From Clostridium sp. AM49-4BH (GTDB lineage: Bacteria > Bacillota > Clostridia > Lachnospirales > Lachnospiraceae): 5,540 nucleotides of DNA. Under the pieces are notes generated by a model. The model had not been told where the DNA came from. It was given only the letters and a program-made list of their open reading frames with translations, and made no database searches. Shown here piece by piece: positions 5,481-5,540 of the stretch. The number at the start of each line of letters is the position of its first letter. The stretch's first letter is position 1. Position numbers and translations under genes: made by a program. The stretch spans positions 1-5,540 of the forward strand of contig NZ_QUFB01000087.1 of NCBI RefSeq assembly GCF_003478335.1. The letters are read 5' to 3'.

Positions 5481-5540
5481 TTCTATTCTAATATTATGTC
5501 TGATTTGTCGTTCTATTCTAATATTATGTCTGATTTGTCG
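5481..5540 (+). repeat. Perfect 30-bp tandem duplication at the window end
   Basis: Positions 5481-5510 and 5511-5540 are identical (unit TTCTATTCTAATATT...GATTTGTCG). Being ten codons long it keeps the restored frame and would repeat FYSNIMSDLS. The second copy ends exactly at the last base of the window, so further copies beyond it cannot be excluded. Confidence 0.95.

Larger units (their letters stand above)
4517..5540 (+). pseudogene. Unrecognised gene downstream of the DUF5677-like gene, broken by duplications; 3' end outside
   Basis: ATG 4517 is preceded by GGAGA (4506-4510, 6-nt spacing) and lies 13 bp after the previous stop, which implies co-transcription. The frame reads MVENKLLKKISTKYQNLLEK (probable coiled coil) to TAA 4907-4909, 130 residues. 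Coding continues in another frame as KKYQDDFYILPMEPINTLDL to 5457. Removing one copy of the 79-bp and 47-bp duplications plus one surplus base between 4885 and 4907 yields a continuous frame to the last base of the window, 299 codons with no stop. The restored 3' end reads ITFQFFSLLFYSNIMSDLS. The protein looks all-helical, with no signal peptide and no catalytic motif that I can name. Pairing with the DUF5677-like gene suggests joint action, which is an inference. Confidence 0.6.

Noticed and set aside
4836..5540. CRISPR-like repeat array
   Set aside because: The repeats are three different direct tandem duplications without spacers, located inside coding sequence.

Overview
The window looks like an accessory stretch of a low-GC Firmicute, most likely a gut Clostridium relative such as a Lachnospiraceae. 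The clues are AGGAG-type ribosome binding sites, AT-rich intergenic DNA and the protein families present. No core or taxonomic marker gene is present, so this placement is an inference. All supported genes lie on the + strand.

Layout. (1) Positions 1-774 hold the 3' part of a WYL-domain transcriptional regulator that is frameshifted between its WYL domain and its C-terminal domain. (2) Positions 826-1924 hold the best candidate for a complete functional unit: a promoter with 17-bp spacing, a short hairpin RNA of about 58 nt ending in an intrinsic terminator, then an Abi_2/AbiF-family HEPN protein gene and a second terminator. The order promoter, structured RNA, terminator, toxin-like gene is that of an RNA-antitoxin (type III-like) toxin-antitoxin or abortive-infection module. 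It matches what is known of abiF-associated RNAs. (3) Positions 1925-2412 contain no supported gene. Most of this stretch is GC-richer (about 47% over 2011-2330) and rich in hairpins, and could be a structured non-coding RNA. A dyad-rich element lies at its 3' end. (4) Positions 2413-2856 encode a small unrecognised protein whose natural start appears displaced by a one-base deletion. (5) Positions 2922-4503 hold a promoter candidate and one long gene of about 477 codons, broken by two one-base deletions and a stop codon. Its C-terminal part resembles DUF5677. (6) Positions 4517-5540 hold a second, unrecognised gene 13 bp downstream. It is broken by a one-base insertion and by perfect tandem duplications of 79 and 47 bp, and it carries a third, in-frame duplication of 30 bp that ends exactly at the window edge.

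The abiF-like unit reads as intact. The other genes are disrupted by single-base indels, often in short homopolymers, and by local duplications. Either this is a decaying genomic island around a surviving defence module, or the assembly carries homopolymer errors and unmerged overlaps. The perfect, recent-looking duplications near the window end make the second explanation serious. If the breaks are artefacts, the two genes at 3072-5540 form an intact two-gene operon of unknown function next to a defence module, which would deserve attention.
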